Made by a program: the position numbers and the translations under genes. This document shows positions 5,864 to 14,329 of a stretch of 33,013 nt of DNA, piece after piece. Numbering within the stretch: position 1 is the stretch's first letter; every line of letters begins with the position of its first letter. Source of the stretch: an uncultured Thiodictyon sp. (GTDB lineage: Bacteria; Pseudomonadota; Gammaproteobacteria; Chromatiales; Chromatiaceae); NCBI RefSeq assembly GCF_903946935.1, contig NZ_CAJAXH010000115.1, forward strand, positions 1 through 33,013, given 5' to 3'. The notes below the pieces were generated by a model, which saw only the letters and a program-made list of their open reading frames with translations, was not told the DNA's origin and ran no database searches.

Positions 5864-8302
5864 TCAAACGGTGCGCGTACGACTGATCCAGTGCCTGATC
5901 GCGTCATACAATTCTTTGAGCCCGATGGGCTTGCTCAGATAGTCATCCATGCTGGCGTCCAGGCAGTGTTCCCGGTCGCCCGGCATGGCGAGCGCCGTGA
6001 GTGCGATGATCGGGGTGCGTCGCAGTGCCGGTTCCGCACGCAGCCGCCGGGTGGTCTCCAGTCCGTCCATCTCGGGCATCTGCACATCCATCAGGATCAG
6101 GTCCGGGCGTTGCCCCTGGGCCAGTGCGATGGCGGCGCTGCCGCAGCGGGCGGCGAGGACCTCGCAGCCCCTGATCCGCAGATAGGTGGACAATAGGTCC
6201 AGGTTGCTGTCATTGTCCTCGACCACGAGGACGCAGGGTCGCTGCAACGGCTCGGACTGAGTCTGCAGGTCGCCCACTGGGTCCGGGTCCTGCCGGAGCT
6301 GGTCGGCGCTCTGGAGCTCGGCGTCCCAGGGCAGGACGATCTCGAACCGACTCCCGTGCCCGACCTCGCTCTGGACCTCGATCCGGCCCTGGTGCAGTTC
6401 GGCCATCCCCGCGGCAAGCGCCAGGCCGAGCCCACTGCCGTCATACTGGCGCGCGGGGCGGCTGTCCAACTGGACGAAGGGCTGAAACAGTCGCTCAAAC
6501 TGGTCCGACGGGATGCCCACACCGGTATCCCAGATGCCGATCCGCAGCTCGTGCCGCGCAGCGTCGGCGGTGACCTCCAGCCCGATCGAGCCGCCCGCCG
6601 GCGTGAACTTGACCGCGTTGCCCAGCAGATTGACCAGCATCTGTTTGAGTCGGCGGCTGTCGCCGCGCACCAGATGCGCCTGGGGGTCGAGGGTGGTCGA
6701 GACGCTCAGCCCTTTGCCTTTCGCCGCGGGTCCGATCAGCCGCAAACTGGCGTCACAGAGCTGGCCCACCGGCACCTGATCCCAGCACAGTTGCATCTGC
6801 CCGGAGGCCACCCGCGACATGTCCAGGATGTCATTAATGAGCTCGAGCAGATGGGCGCCGTTTTCGTGGATGGTATGGACGGCCTTGTCCTGCTGCGGGC
6901 TCAAGGCACCGAGCAGACCGTCGCCCATGGTCTCCGACAGCCCGAGGATGGAGGTGAGCGGGGTGCGCAGCTCATGGCTCATGGCCGCGAGAAACTCATC
7001 CTTGGCCTGGGCTGTGCGGGCCAGTTGCGCATTGGCGCGATCCAGTGCCAGGGTGCGGCGGCGCACCCGTTCGGCCAGTTGTGAGCGCTCCTGTGTCAGG
7101 GCGTCGTGCGCCGTGCGTAAGGCCGCCTCGGCCTCCTTGCGGGCGGTGCTGTCCGAGAAGGTGACGACCGCACCCACCAGCCGGCCATCCTGATGGATGG
7201 GGTTGGCATGGTAGTCGACCGCGAAATAGCTGCCGTCCGCACGCCAGAATACCTCGTCATCGACCCGGGCGGCGATGCCCTCGCGATAGGTCCGGGTGGC
7301 CTGGCAGCGGTTGGCCGGATACTGGGCGCCGTCGGCCTGCGAGTGATGCACCGTCTCGTGCATGTGCAGGCCATGCAGCTCGCGCGGCGTGCGGTAGCCG
7401 AGCATCCGCGCGGCGGCCGGGTTGCAAAAGGTGCAGAGCCCATCCGCGTCGACCCCATAGATGCCCTCGCCGGTCGATTCCAGCAGCAGGCGGGCGCGCG
7501 CTTCGCTCTGGCGCAGACTCGCCTGGGAGTTGGTCAGGCTCTCTTGCATCGTCTTGAGTGCGGCCAGCATCTGGGCGGGTTCGTCGACTCCGCCCGTCTG
7601 GATGGGGGTGGAGAAATCGCCGGTACTGACCCGGCGGGCGATCGCCGTGGCCATCGCGATGGGCCGGGCGATGCTGCGGTCGACCAGCCAGAGTAGAAAG
7701 AAGACGGCGATGCTCATGATCGCGACCATCGCGCCCAGGATTTCGCGCTCCAGGGCACGGGTCGAGCGCTCGATCCCGCTCAGGCTCGTCTGTTTGCGGG
7801 CCAGCGCCGCGGTCACAACCTGGTCGAGCAGGTCGGTCGGTTCCCGGTCGATGCTGCGCACCAGCCGATCGACTTCCGATTGTGACGTCGGGTCCTGCGC
7901 GCGATAGGACTTGAGCGCCGCGCGATAGTCCTCACCGAGGCGCCGATGCGCCTCCAGGAAGCGGCTGGTGATGCGGTGCGACTGCCCGCTCGCGGTGAGT
8001 AACCGGATCAGCTGATCCAGTGTCTCGCGCGTGTGTGCCTCCTCCTGCTCGAATTGACCGAGATAGGTATCGAAGAGCCCCGGTTCCTGCCCCCGCAGCA
8101 GGATGTTTTTCCACTCTTGGACCTGCTTCTTGAAATGGACCTGGGCCGAGAGTGCGGTGGTGACGATGGCCTCGCTGGTGTCGCGCACCTGCGACTCCCG
8201 GTCGGCGGCCTGGCGCAACAGGTAGAACCCGAACAGGCTGGCGGCCAGATTGACGATGAGGACGCAGATCAGCCCGACTGCGAGTTTGGTGCGGATATGC
8301 AT
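5864..8302 (-). CDS. Hybrid sensor histidine kinase with PAS and receiver domains
   Basis: A protein of 812 residues. Order: TM1 (about 8-30), a mostly helical periplasmic sensor (31-190), TM2 (190-208), HAMP (208-260), PAS (270-395), coiled coil, HisKA with SHELRTPL and phospho-acceptor His443, HATPase_c (about 550-660; N box LLGNAVKFTP, G boxes DTGVGIP and GSGLGLAL), and a receiver domain (690-808) with Asp739 in LILMDVQMPEMDG. All catalytic residues are present, so it should phosphorylate its own receiver and pass phosphate to an Hpt protein not encoded here. The start at ATG 8302 puts TM1 at the N-terminus; the open frame reaches 8590 but the added part is Pro/Arg-rich junk. No output gene is adjacent, so its pathway is unknown. 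Confidence 0.9.
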   Translation of the reverse strand: MHIRTKLAVGLICVLIVNLAASLFGFYLLRQAADRESQVRDTSEAIVTTALSAQVHFKKQVQEWKNILLRGQEPGLFDTYLGQFEQEEAHTRETLDQLIRLLTASGQSHRITSRFLEAHRRLGEDYRAALKSYRAQDPTSQSEVDRLVRSIDREPTDLLDQVVTAALARKQTSLSGIERSTRALEREILGAMVAIMSIAVFFLLWLVDRSIARPIAMATAIARRVSTGDFSTPIQTGGVDEPAQMLAALKTMQESLTNSQASLRQSEARARLLLESTGEGIYGVDADGLCTFCNPAAARMLGYRTPRELHGLHMHETVHHSQADGAQYPANRCQATRTYREGIAARVDDEVFWRADGSYFAVDYHANPIHQDGRLVGAVVTFSDSTARKEAEAALRTAHDALTQERSQLAERVRRRTLALDRANAQLARTAQAKDEFLAAMSHELRTPLTSILGLSETMGDGLLGALSPQQDKAVHTIHENGAHLLELINDILDMSRVASGQMQLCWDQVPVGQLCDASLRLIGPAAKGKGLSVSTTLDPQAHLVRGDSRRLKQMLVNLLGNAVKFTPAGGSIGLEVTADAARHELRIGIWDTGVGIPSDQFERLFQPFVQLDSRPARQYDGSGLGLALAAGMAELHQGRIEVQSEVGHGSRFEIVLPWDAELQSADQLRQDPDPVGDLQTQSEPLQRPCVLVVEDNDSNLDLLSTYLRIRGCEVLAARCGSAAIALAQGQRPDLILMDVQMPEMDGLETTRRLRAEPALRRTPIIALTALAMPGDREHCLDASMDDYLSKPIGLKELYDAIRHWISRTRTV

Positions 8303-8714
8303 GGTGTGCCGGTTATGACGGAGACGGCGGCGCGCGGCCGAATCCTGAGGGATCAAGAAATTACACCACCTAAGGTCGGGTGGGGTGCCGATCTTAGGCG
8401 TGTGCGTGGCGCGGGGCAAGGGCATTTGCCCTGCAGGCGGTCGCGGCCCTGCGAAACCGGCGAAGGCGGGGTGCATCGCGGATGGCAGGGCGTCCGGGTC
8501 CGGGGCTCCGCCACAAAACCATCGGTGGCGCCTTCTCCTCGGGGAGCCCGCCGTCGGCAGCGATGTGCGAAAAAGCCTTGCGTTCGCCAAAAACCCGGGA
8601 CTAGAATCGATCCAGCATACCGCTTATGTTAATTTTTTTCCTTAATTCTCCAAGATTGGTCGCACCTAAACTATCCCTGGAATACGGAGCCAAACCGCAA
8701 ACAGAGAAGAGGGC
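8303..8714. other. 412-bp divergent spacer
   Basis: It separates the minus-strand kinase from the plus-strand membrane protein/aspD operon, so it must hold promoters for both. It contains a small GGCAA-GGGCATT-TTGCC-like palindrome near 8418-8433 and an AT-rich patch (8625-8645) unusual for this window. Possible core elements before the operon are TTGGTC near 8656 with GGAATA 17 bases later, but neither is convincing. I see no gene or repeat family here. Confidence 0.4.
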
Positions 8715-9470
8715 ATGATGAACCAAGAAACCGAAGGAAAAGAGCAAGCAACAGTCAACAACAATGCCAGCATTGCCTGTACCTGGCTGTCCGATTCAAA
8801 CTGTCGGGACAAAGGCTGCAAGCTGCATGGCTCGCTGGCCTGCCGATGGGATGCCGGCGAATATAGCTTTCTGATGGGCGTCGTCCAAATACCTCCGGCA
8901 CTTATAATGACCTTCACTTTGGTTCTGGTGGGGGTGGCTACCGGCAATTGGTGGGGAATGGCCATATTCGCCTGGCTGGTTATTATTTGGCCGTTGGGGC
9001 TGGAGACCCTCGTTCTCTGTCGGCACTGCCCTTTCTTTACCGACAATGGCAAGACGCTGACCTGCTGGGCCCTGAGGTACTGGCCAAAGTGGTGGAAATA
9101 CAGCCCCAGGCCGTTGCAAGGGTGGGAAAAATTCGTCGTGACCTATTTGCTTTTCGGCCTTCCTTACGTCTGGCCGGTGGGGTGGGCGGGGTACGGCATT
9201 TACCATATCACCGCCAACTATTCTGAATTCGGTCTGGTTGCCCTGCTGGGTATGATTGGCGCTTGTTTCGCCACGATCGTCTCCGGTGTTCAGTTCTTTT
9301 TGATTCTCTGGGCCAAGGCCTGCAACAGGTGCGTTAATTTCTCCTGCCCTTTCAACGAGGTGCCCAAACAAAGGGTGGACGCCTACCTCGCCTTGAACCC
9401 GGTTATGAAAGCGGCCTGGATAGATAGCGGCTATGAATTCGGCAACTCACAACGGGAGAAGCAAGAATGA
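8715..9470 (+). CDS. Unrecognised Cys-rich four-helix membrane protein, linked to aspD-aspT
   Basis: A protein of 251 residues. I do not recognise its family. Cysteines fall in three groups: C22, C30, C35, C43 before the first membrane segment; C102, C105, C117 (CRHC plus one) between segments two and three; and C203, C206, C211 (CNRC plus one) after segment four. About four hydrophobic segments lie near 54-75, 80-100, 139-162 and 172-200. This spacing places all cysteine groups on one face of the membrane if the N- and C-termini are both inside, which suggests metal or cluster binding. AGAGG precedes ATG 8715, and ATG 8718 is an equally good start. The stop overlaps the aspD start (ATGA), so it is co-translated with the aspartate pathway. 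Base composition is less GC-rich than its neighbours. Confidence 0.8.
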   Translation: MMNQETEGKEQATVNNNASIACTWLSDSNCRDKGCKLHGSLACRWDAGEYSFLMGVVQIPPALIMTFTLVLVGVATGNWWGMAIFAWLVIIWPLGLETLVLCRHCPFFTDNGKTLTCWALRYWPKWWKYSPRPLQGWEKFVVTYLLFGLPYVWPVGWAGYGIYHITANYSEFGLVALLGMIGACFATIVSGVQFFLILWAKACNRCVNFSCPFNEVPKQRVDAYLALNPVMKAAWIDSGYEFGNSQREKQE

Positions 9471-11056
9471 ACAATGCACAGCAAGAAAAGGCCTATGAAT
9501 CGTTGAGCCCGTTCGAACTCAAGAACAAGCTGATCGCCATGGCCAGCAGCCGCCATGAGAAAATGATGCTCAACGCCGGGCGCGGCAATCCGAACTGGGT
9601 GGCCACCGAGGCCCGCGAGGGTTATTTCTTGTTCGGCACCTTCGCGCTGGAGGAGGGGCGCAGGGTCATGAGTCGGCCCGGTATGGCGGGCGCGCCGGCC
9701 CCGGCGGGCATGGGTCAGCGGCTCCAGGCCTTCTGTCGCTTCCACGCCGAGCAGCGGGGCGCGCAGTTCCTCGCGGACGCCTATCAATTTGCCGTCGGCC
9801 GGCTTGGTATGGATGGCGACGCCTTCGCCGGTGAGATGGTCGACGCCATCCTCGGCGACCATTATCCGGTCCCGGATCGCGTGCTGACCCATACCCAGGA
9901 GATCGTGCGTGCCTATCTGGATCTGACGATGTGCGACGGCGCGCCGCCGGCCGGAACCATGGACCTGTTCGTGACCGAGGGCGGCACGGCGGCGATGACT
10001 TATACCTTCAACACCCTGAAGGAGAACGGGCTCCTCAACGCGGGCGATAAGATTGCGATCGGCACGCCGATCTTTACCCCGTACCTGGAAATACCGGTCT
10101 TGAACGACTACGAACTGGTCGTACTCGAGGTCAAAATGGATGAGGACAACGACTGGCAATACCCGGACGCGGAACTCGCCAAGCTTGAAGACCCCGCGGT
10201 CAAGGCCTTCTTCCTGGTCAACCCGTCCAATCCGCCGTCCGTGAGCATTGCCCCGGCATCGCTGCAACGCATCGCCGAGCTCGTGAAGACCACACGCCCC
10301 GACCTGATCCTCCTCACCGATGATGTCTATGGCACATTCGTGGATGGCTTCAAGTCACTGGTGGCGATTGCGCCACGCAATACCATTCTGGTCTATTCGT
10401 TCTCGAAGTATTTCGGCGCCACCGGCTGGCGGCTGGGTGTGATCGGCATCTATCAGGACAACGTTTTGGACGAGCTGATTGCCGCGTTGCCGGCCGCGCG
10501 GCGCAAGCAATTGCACCAACGCTATGGCTCGATCAGCACCGATCCGGATGGGCTTAAACTCATCGACCGGTTGGTCTCGGACAGCCGCGCGGTGGCACTG
10601 AACCACACCGCCGGTCTGTCCACACCGCAGCAGGTGATGATGGCCTTCTTTGCGCTTCAGGAGTTGCTCGACGAGAGCAAGTTGTATCGCAAGGAGGCCC
10701 ACGACATCGTGCGCGAACGCTTTGATGCCCTGTATGCCGCGCTCGGCGAGCCGGCTCCAGACACCGCATCCTGCTCGCGTTACTACACCACCATCGATAT
10801 ACCCAGACTGGCGCGCCAGCGCTTTGGCGAAGCCTTCGCGACCTGGCTGACCTCCAGCCACGAGGCGATCGATTTCGTTTGGCGGCTCGCCGCGGAGAAG
10901 GAAGTGGTGTTGATGGACGGCGGCGGTTTCGATGCCCCTGAGATGTCCGTGCGGGTGTCCTTGGCCAACCTGGTCAAGGCCGACTATGAGAACATCGGCC
11001 GCGCCATCAGCGAGCTACTGGAGGATTACAGAAAGGAATGGGCGGCGGCGCAATGA
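9467..11056 (+). CDS. aspD: Aspartate 4-decarboxylase (bifunctional aspartate aminotransferase)
   Basis: A protein of 529 residues, the usual length of PLP-dependent L-aspartate beta-decarboxylase, a fold-type I aminotransferase relative that is longer than ordinary aspartate aminotransferases. Seen: VNPSNPPSV, the LLTDDVYGTF segment, and the PLP-lysine motif SFSKYFGATGWRLG with Lys near residue 314. It converts aspartate to alanine and CO2 in the cytoplasm, consuming a proton, and has side aminotransferase activity. The start ATG 9467 overlaps the previous gene's stop. The antiporter gene follows after 138 bp, the classic AspD-AspT pairing that generates proton-motive force and acid tolerance. 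Confidence in the family is high. Confidence 0.95.
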   Translation: MNNAQQEKAYESLSPFELKNKLIAMASSRHEKMMLNAGRGNPNWVATEAREGYFLFGTFALEEGRRVMSRPGMAGAPAPAGMGQRLQAFCRFHAEQRGAQFLADAYQFAVGRLGMDGDAFAGEMVDAILGDHYPVPDRVLTHTQEIVRAYLDLTMCDGAPPAGTMDLFVTEGGTAAMTYTFNTLKENGLLNAGDKIAIGTPIFTPYLEIPVLNDYELVVLEVKMDEDNDWQYPDAELAKLEDPAVKAFFLVNPSNPPSVSIAPASLQRIAELVKTTRPDLILLTDDVYGTFVDGFKSLVAIAPRNTILVYSFSKYFGATGWRLGVIGIYQDNVLDELIAALPAARRKQLHQRYGSISTDPDGLKLIDRLVSDSRAVALNHTAGLSTPQQVMMAFFALQELLDESKLYRKEAHDIVRERFDALYAALGEPAPDTASCSRYYTTIDIPRLARQRFGEAFATWLTSSHEAIDFVWRLAAEKEVVLMDGGGFDAPEMSVRVSLANLVKADYENIGRAISELLEDYRKEWAAAQ

Positions 11057-11105
11057 TGGCCAGCGGGTGCCGCCAGAAACCATACTCGTAGTCCCCCCAC
11101 CCCAA

Positions 11106-11128
11106 CCCTCCCCCACATGGGGGGAGGG
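11106..11128. repeat. C/G-rich hairpin between aspD and aspT (family G)
   Basis: CCCTCCCCC (11106-11114) and GGGGGGAGGG (11119-11128) pair around ACAT. It is of the widespread 'ccctcccc...ggggaggg' intergenic palindrome type; a related copy lies at 32763-32785. In the aspD-aspT mRNA it would form a hairpin in the 138-base spacer and could tune relative expression, which is inference. Confidence 0.6.
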
Positions 11129-11194
11129 TGCAAGAAGATCAGCGGCTTGTGCTCGGTCCTGACGCTTGGACCAATCCAAAAAACGGATGCCAAC

Positions 11195-12898
11195 ATGCAA
11201 GAACTCATTCTAGCAATCATTGATGTCTGCCGGGCGAATCCATCGCTTCTGCTGTTTGCCGCGCTGGCGGCTGGCTATGCGATTGGAAAGGTCAAGATCG
11301 GCGGCTTTGCGCTTGGTTCCACCACCAGCGTGTTGCTGGTCGCCATCCTGCTCGGGGCGCTGACGCTACGGCACACAGAGCTCCAGTTGGGTGTGATCAA
11401 GACCGTGTCCTTCGGGCTCTTCATTTTTGCCATCGGCTATAAGGTCGGCCCAGACTTCATCGGCGGGCTCAAACGCGGCGGCGTTAAGTATGTAACGCTT
11501 GCGGTCTTTTTTTGCGTCACCGCACTGATCGCCGCCATCGCGCTGGCAAAGGCGTTTGGACTGAACGGCGGCTATGCCGGTGGCATCCTCGCCGGCGCCT
11601 TGACGCAATCCTCGGTGATTGGCACTGCCGACAGCGCCCTGCAGCACCTCGCCAATGGGAGTGTGGTGGCGGACATGAATCTGCGCTCCGATGTCGCAGT
11701 CGCCTATGCGGTGACCTATATCTTCGGCACGGCGGGCCTGATCCTGTTGTTAAAACTTCTGCCGCGCCTGTGGCGGATCGACCTGCCGGCCGCCGCGCGC
11801 CAAGCCGAGGCGGAACTCGGTGGGGGAGAGGATGAAGACTCCACGGAGGCATTCCACTGGTCGAATCTGATCTCGCCGCGGGTCTATCGTGTCGACAACG
11901 CGGACATCATCGGCAAGAGCGTGCGCGAGGTGGAGGCCCAATTTCCCGAGCGCGTGGCCATCGACATGATCAAGAAGGGTGGGCAGGTCCTCGACCAGGT
12001 CACCACCGACATGATCGTCGAGGCCGGCGATCTGGTGGTCCTGAGCGGTTACCGCCGCCGCATCTATGGCGCCTGCCAGAAGATCGGCCCGGAGGTCAAC
12101 GACGACATGGTCAAGGGCATGCTCGGCGAGATCATTGGCATCTGCTTGACCAACAAGGCATTGGATGGCAAGACCCTGGCTGAGGTCTTCGCGCAGGATG
12201 CGGATGGCTGCTTCATTCGTCGGGTGACGCGCCAAGGCCATGCCCTCCCGCTCAACAATGGACTCACGCTCTATCGCGGGGACATCGTTGAGGTGATCGG
12301 TGCCCGCAAGGATGTCGAGACCCTGATCAAGCGGATCGGCTATCCGGAACGCGCCATTCAGTCGACCGATCTGGTCGCGGTCGGCGCTGGTATCATGCTC
12401 GGCACCTTGGTGGGCCTGTTGGCAATCAACGTCGGTGGCATACCGATCACGCTGGGGGTCGGCGGCGGTGTGTTGGTGGCCGGTATCTTCTTTGGCTGGC
12501 TACGCTCGGTCAGGCCCACCTGGGGCCAGATTCCGGCGCCGGCACAATGGGTCTTCATGGATTTGGGGCTAAATCTATTTATCGCCTGTGTCGGCCTGTC
12601 CGCTGGACCACGGGCGCTGGAGGCCGTACAACAGGCCGGCGCGACCATCTTCCTCGCCGGTGTCAGCCTCACCCTGATCCCGCACCTCCTGACCTGGCTG
12701 TTTGGTCTGTATGTCCTCAAGCTCAACCCCGCCCTGCTGCTCGGGGCGATGACCGGTGCCGGCACCTGCACCGCCGCGCTGAATACGGTGCGCGAAGACG
12801 CGCACAGCGGGGTGCCGGTGATCGGCTATACCGTGCCCTACGCCATCGGCAATGTGCTGCTCACGGTGTGGGGGGCGCTGATCGTGTCGATCCTGTGA
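11195..12898 (+). CDS. aspT: Aspartate:alanine antiporter
   Basis: A protein of 567 residues. It matches the AspT family of the aspartate:alanine exchanger class: an N-terminal membrane domain (about 10-200, five or so segments, with GALTQSSVIGTADSAL), a large cytoplasmic loop (about 225-380) containing two TrkA-C/RCK_C-like modules (KSVREVEAQF and GKTLAEVF), and a C-terminal membrane domain (390-567) repeating the motif as GAMTGAGTCTAALNTV. It imports aspartate in exchange for alanine made by AspD; with the internal proton consumption this yields proton-motive force. ATG 11195 is chosen because the protein then starts just before the first membrane segment; the frame is open from 11117 through the hairpin. 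No transcription terminator with a U-tract follows. Confidence 0.95.
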   Translation: MQELILAIIDVCRANPSLLLFAALAAGYAIGKVKIGGFALGSTTSVLLVAILLGALTLRHTELQLGVIKTVSFGLFIFAIGYKVGPDFIGGLKRGGVKYVTLAVFFCVTALIAAIALAKAFGLNGGYAGGILAGALTQSSVIGTADSALQHLANGSVVADMNLRSDVAVAYAVTYIFGTAGLILLLKLLPRLWRIDLPAAARQAEAELGGGEDEDSTEAFHWSNLISPRVYRVDNADIIGKSVREVEAQFPERVAIDMIKKGGQVLDQVTTDMIVEAGDLVVLSGYRRRIYGACQKIGPEVNDDMVKGMLGEIIGICLTNKALDGKTLAEVFAQDADGCFIRRVTRQGHALPLNNGLTLYRGDIVEVIGARKDVETLIKRIGYPERAIQSTDLVAVGAGIMLGTLVGLLAINVGGIPITLGVGGGVLVAGIFFGWLRSVRPTWGQIPAPAQWVFMDLGLNLFIACVGLSAGPRALEAVQQAGATIFLAGVSLTLIPHLLTWLFGLYVLKLNPALLLGAMTGAGTCTAALNTVREDAHSGVPVIGYTVPYAIGNVLLTVWGALIVSIL

Positions 12899-12973
12899 CC
12901 CACCGAGCAGTTTCCTGTAGCCTGGATGGAGTGCAGGGCAATCCTGGGTTCTACGGTAAATCACTGCTCTTTC

Positions 12974-12995
12974 GGCCTCGGTCATAATCCCGGCC
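12974..12995 (-). repeat. 22-bp dispersed repeat, family E copy 3
   Basis: On the minus strand it reads GGCCGGGATTATGACCGAGG and ends GGCC. It differs from the other copies at the A/C of GATCAA. It pairs with the copy at 13087-13108 as the middle arm of the nested block. Confidence 0.65.
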
Positions 12996-13020
12996 ATCGT
13001 GTTAACGGCGAGGTCGTTGG

Positions 13021-13074
13021 TCCGCACAGCGGACCCTACGGGCGCGGCGCAAACCGTAGGGTCCGCTGTGCGGA
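13021..13074. repeat. Perfect 21-bp inverted repeat, 12-base loop
   Basis: Arms TCCGCACAGCGGACCCTACG plus G and the exact reverse complement lie around GCGCGGCGCAAA. It would form a strong hairpin 120 bases after the aspT stop, between two convergent genes. A bidirectional terminator role is possible, but there is no U-tract on either strand. Confidence 0.75.
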
Positions 13075-13086
13075 TCGATCCTCGCT

Positions 13087-13108
13087 GGCCGGAGTTATGA
13101 TCAAGGCC
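13087..13108 (+). repeat. 22-bp dispersed repeat, family E copy 4
   Basis: It reads GGCCGGAGTTATGATCAAGG and ends GGCC. It is the right partner of the middle inverted pair. Confidence 0.65.
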
Positions 13109-13227
13109 AATCGTTCGGCGTCCCGCGGGGCTGCGCCCGGATTGCTTTCGCGCTCCATCCGGGCGACGCAGGGCGGTTTGCGAATACTTTCACAGCCTCA
13201 GGGCTCGGGTATGAGAAGGATCGTTCA

Positions 13228-13470
13228 TCACGCCCCTCTGCGCTCTCCGCGGTTGGCGTCGAGCACGCTCTGATAGCGCTCGGGGTCGTTTTTGAGCATG
13301 AGCACATAGTCCTCGACGAGTCCCTGCCAACCGAACCCGCCATGTTCCTTGAGCTTGAGTAGCGCGACCAGTAGCAGCTTGGCGGCCGCCCGGGTTTCGC
13401 GATCCTGGCCATCGCCGTACCAGGCGACGAGGTCGTCGTAGAGTGCTTCCACCTTCTCTATGGGGGTCAT
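13228..13470 (-). CDS. Small conserved-looking hypothetical protein, 80 aa
   Basis: I do not recognise a named family. The sequence is a coherent, charged helical protein (MTPIEKVEALYDDLVAWYGD, then RAAAKLLLVALLKLKEHGG and DYVLMLKNDPERYQSVLD) with no cysteines, signal or membrane segment. It begins 67 bases downstream of the Fic-like gene's stop on the same strand, so the two may be co-transcribed. Codon use fits the neighbours. The start ATG 13470 has only a weak AGAGAA upstream. Confidence 0.6.
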   Translation of the reverse strand: MTPIEKVEALYDDLVAWYGDGQDRETRAAAKLLLVALLKLKEHGGFGWQGLVEDYVLMLKNDPERYQSVLDANRGERRGA

Positions 13471-13537
13471 GGTGTATTCTCTGGTCGCGGTGAGCCGGAG
13501 GATCGGGTGTGATGCTCAGACTGGAGCCGGGAACTCA

Positions 13538-14308
13538 TTATGGCAGCAAGAAGCCCCAATCCGCCTCGCTCTTGAGGAGCTCGCCGAGTCGCTTACAGAG
13601 TTTGGGTCGGCGCAGAAACAGTTGGAGGCTATGCTTGCGCGACTCCTTGGCGAGCGTGGAGGGGTCGAAATAGGCCTTGGCGTTGTTCACCGTCAATACG
13701 AAGGGGGGCTTGCCGTTGCGCGCCAGCATGGCGCTCATGATCAGGGCGCCGGTGCGGTGATTGCCCTCGATGAAGAGCTGTGGCCGGCTCATTATCTGGA
13801 TGTAGGCGCATGCGGTCTGGCGCCAGATGGGCTGGTCGCGATGAGAATCGAGCCAGTTCATCAGCTCCCTGACCCCGCCGGGGCCGTCGTTATAGAAGCG
13901 CGCCTCGGTCTCCGCGATGTGTTTGGCAGCGTCCTTGATGGCCGCCTGGTCCGTCCCACACAGGACCAAGTGATTGAGTTGCAGCAGGTCGGCGGAGTTG
14001 CCTGGCGTGAGTGGGTTGCGGCCCTGTGCGAGCAAACGGTCCAGATAGGCATAACCCGTCATCAGGTTGCTGATGACCTGATCGCGGAGCGGGTCGCGGC
14101 GGGTTTCCAGGGTCGCATTGATCCGCTTGAAGTCGCGCTGCACCGCGCGCAGTGATTGCTCAATGGCGGGGAGATCGAAGCGTATGCCTCCCTGCGTATT
14201 GCGCTTGGACTCAGCCTTGGTCGGGTCCGGGGCCGGGGCCGGGCGTGCAGCGATGGGACGCCCGGGTGTTGGGCTCAAGCCCCCGCTAGGACCGATGGTG
14301 CCTTCCAT
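13538..14308 (-). CDS. Fic-fold protein with altered catalytic motif
   Basis: A protein of 256 residues. Residues 150-200 align with the Fic/DOC core: a helix, then SRPQLFIEGNHRTGALIMSA (about 174-193), where active Fic AMP-transferases have HPFxxGNGR. Here the catalytic His is Gln177, the next Pro is Leu, and the second Gly of GNGR is His184, while Phe, Gly-Asn and Arg are kept. The flap region may be PPFVLTVNNAK. The first 40 residues are Pro/Ala-rich and probably disordered. It therefore may bind a nucleotide or a partner without AMP-transfer. The ATG 14308 lacks a clear ribosome site and lies 21 bp downstream of the pstB stop, so read-through from pstSCAB is likely. The family call is good; the activity is unknown. 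Confidence 0.75.
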   Translation of the reverse strand: MEGTIGPSGGLSPTPGRPIAARPAPAPDPTKAESKRNTQGGIRFDLPAIEQSLRAVQRDFKRINATLETRRDPLRDQVISNLMTGYAYLDRLLAQGRNPLTPGNSADLLQLNHLVLCGTDQAAIKDAAKHIAETEARFYNDGPGGVRELMNWLDSHRDQPIWRQTACAYIQIMSRPQLFIEGNHRTGALIMSAMLARNGKPPFVLTVNNAKAYFDPSTLAKESRKHSLQLFLRRPKLCKRLGELLKSEADWGFLLP

Positions 14309-14329
14309 GCAGACGCGGTCCGGATCGGA

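Larger units (their letters stand above)
12917..13164. repeat. Nested triple inverted-repeat block
   Basis: Three unrelated palindromes are stacked concentrically. Outer arms: 12917-12948 (GTAGCCTGGATGGAG...) and 13136-13164 (...CTCCATCCGGGC), imperfect. Middle arms: family E copies at 12974-12995 and 13087-13108 in opposite orientation. Inner arms: the perfect 21-bp pair 13021-13041 and 13054-13074. The block fills the 329-bp spacer between aspT and the convergent 80-aa gene. Confidence 0.7.

Noticed and set aside
8385-8645. Plus-strand open frame in the spacer before the membrane protein gene
   Set aside because: No ribosome site, Pro/Arg/Gly-rich composition, no similarity I can see, and it ends in the AT-rich promoter region.
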